Positions 6,090-6,216 of a stretch of DNA of 6,216 bases are shown here, in pieces. Positions within the stretch are counted from its first letter, which is position 1. Every line of letters starts with the position of its first letter. Position numbers and translations under genes: made by a program. The notes under the pieces were generated by a model. That model was not told where the DNA came from, did not search any database, and worked only from the letters and a program-made list of their open reading frames with translations. The stretch comes from Thermoplasmata archaeon. GTDB taxonomy: Archaea; Thermoplasmatota; Thermoplasmata; Thermoplasmatales; Thermoplasmataceae. Location of the stretch: the NCBI GenBank assembly GCA_021811525.1, contig JAJZOK010000138.1, forward strand, positions 1 through 6,216. The letters are read 5' to 3'.

Positions 6090-6216
6090 TTAACCACCAA
6101 ATATAGACAAAATAGGCCATTATAAGCTCCTACAATCTTTTTTTCAGCTCGACAGATACAATCGACGCATCAGATAATAAAATTTGCGATTCCATTGTGT
6201 AGTACCGGCCAATCTT
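6090..6216 (-). promoter_or_regulatory. Leader and upstream region of the mod-res-toxin operon
   Basis: The region is AT-rich and contains no gene. On the minus strand it carries GGTGG at 6094-6098 before the mod start and an AT-rich TTATAA at about 6120-6125. The best archaeal-style promoter lies further up at 6174-6188. TACAATC occurs twice on the plus strand (6131-6137 and 6157-6163), and TCGA twice (6149-6152 and 6162-6165). These could be regulator contact points but are too short to claim. No divergent gene starts within the window. Confidence 0.5.
6174..6188 (-). promoter_or_regulatory. Candidate archaeal BRE/TATA promoter of the operon
   Basis: On the minus strand, CGCAAAT (6182-6188) is followed directly by TTTATTAT (6174-6181), close to the archaeal BRE plus TATA pattern. 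A start about 25 bases downstream, near 6150, would give a leader of roughly 60 bases with the GGTGG site intact. The nearer TTATAA at about 6120 would start transcription on top of the GGTGG, so it fits less well. A bacterial reading would use TATAAT there, but no good -35 box sits at the right distance. Confidence 0.3.

Overview
The window holds a DNA-modification and restriction operon on the minus strand with a small toxin gene attached to its 3' end, a small antitoxin-like gene facing that toxin, and a G-rich, hairpin-rich non-coding block at the left edge. The source is probably an archaeon. The small RelB-like/RelE-like pair looks like the archaeal versions, mod and res both start 4 bases after an identical GGTGG ribosome-binding motif, and a BRE/TATA-like element lies upstream of the operon. 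None of this excludes a bacterium. The protein-coding part looks only moderately GC-rich (low to mid 40s by eye), while bases 1-330 are about 56% G+C by my count.

Layout from the left. Bases 1-345 carry no credible protein gene but many perfect short inverted repeats. Among them is a 12-bp inverted repeat 122 bases apart, and two copies of a module in which an 8-bp stem of different sequence encloses the same GAGGGGT...GGGGTGAA core. Bases 356-541 (+) encode a 61-residue RelB/Phd-like antitoxin. Bases 538-798 (-) encode an 86-residue RelE/ParE-type toxin. The two stop codons overlap tail to tail by 4 bases, which is not the usual co-directional antitoxin-toxin operon. Bases 799-3585 (-) encode a 928-residue Res-type subunit, with a superfamily 2 helicase/ATPase and a C-terminal PD-(D/E)XK nuclease. 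Bases 3585-6089 (-) encode an 834-residue beta-class DNA methyltransferase (Mod-type) with a long C-terminal extension. Bases 6090-6216 are the operon leader with a candidate promoter.

mod, res and the toxin gene read as one tightly packed operon: mod and res share a base (TAATG), and res and the toxin abut (TAGATG). The expected division of labour is that Mod marks host DNA, Res uses ATP to act on unmarked DNA and cuts it, and the toxin gene makes a second dependency, because its presumed antidote is made from the opposite strand. The coupling of a type III-like restriction system to a toxin whose antitoxin is inverted, next to a repeated structured-RNA-like block, is the part most worth following up. 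It is inferred from sequence only.
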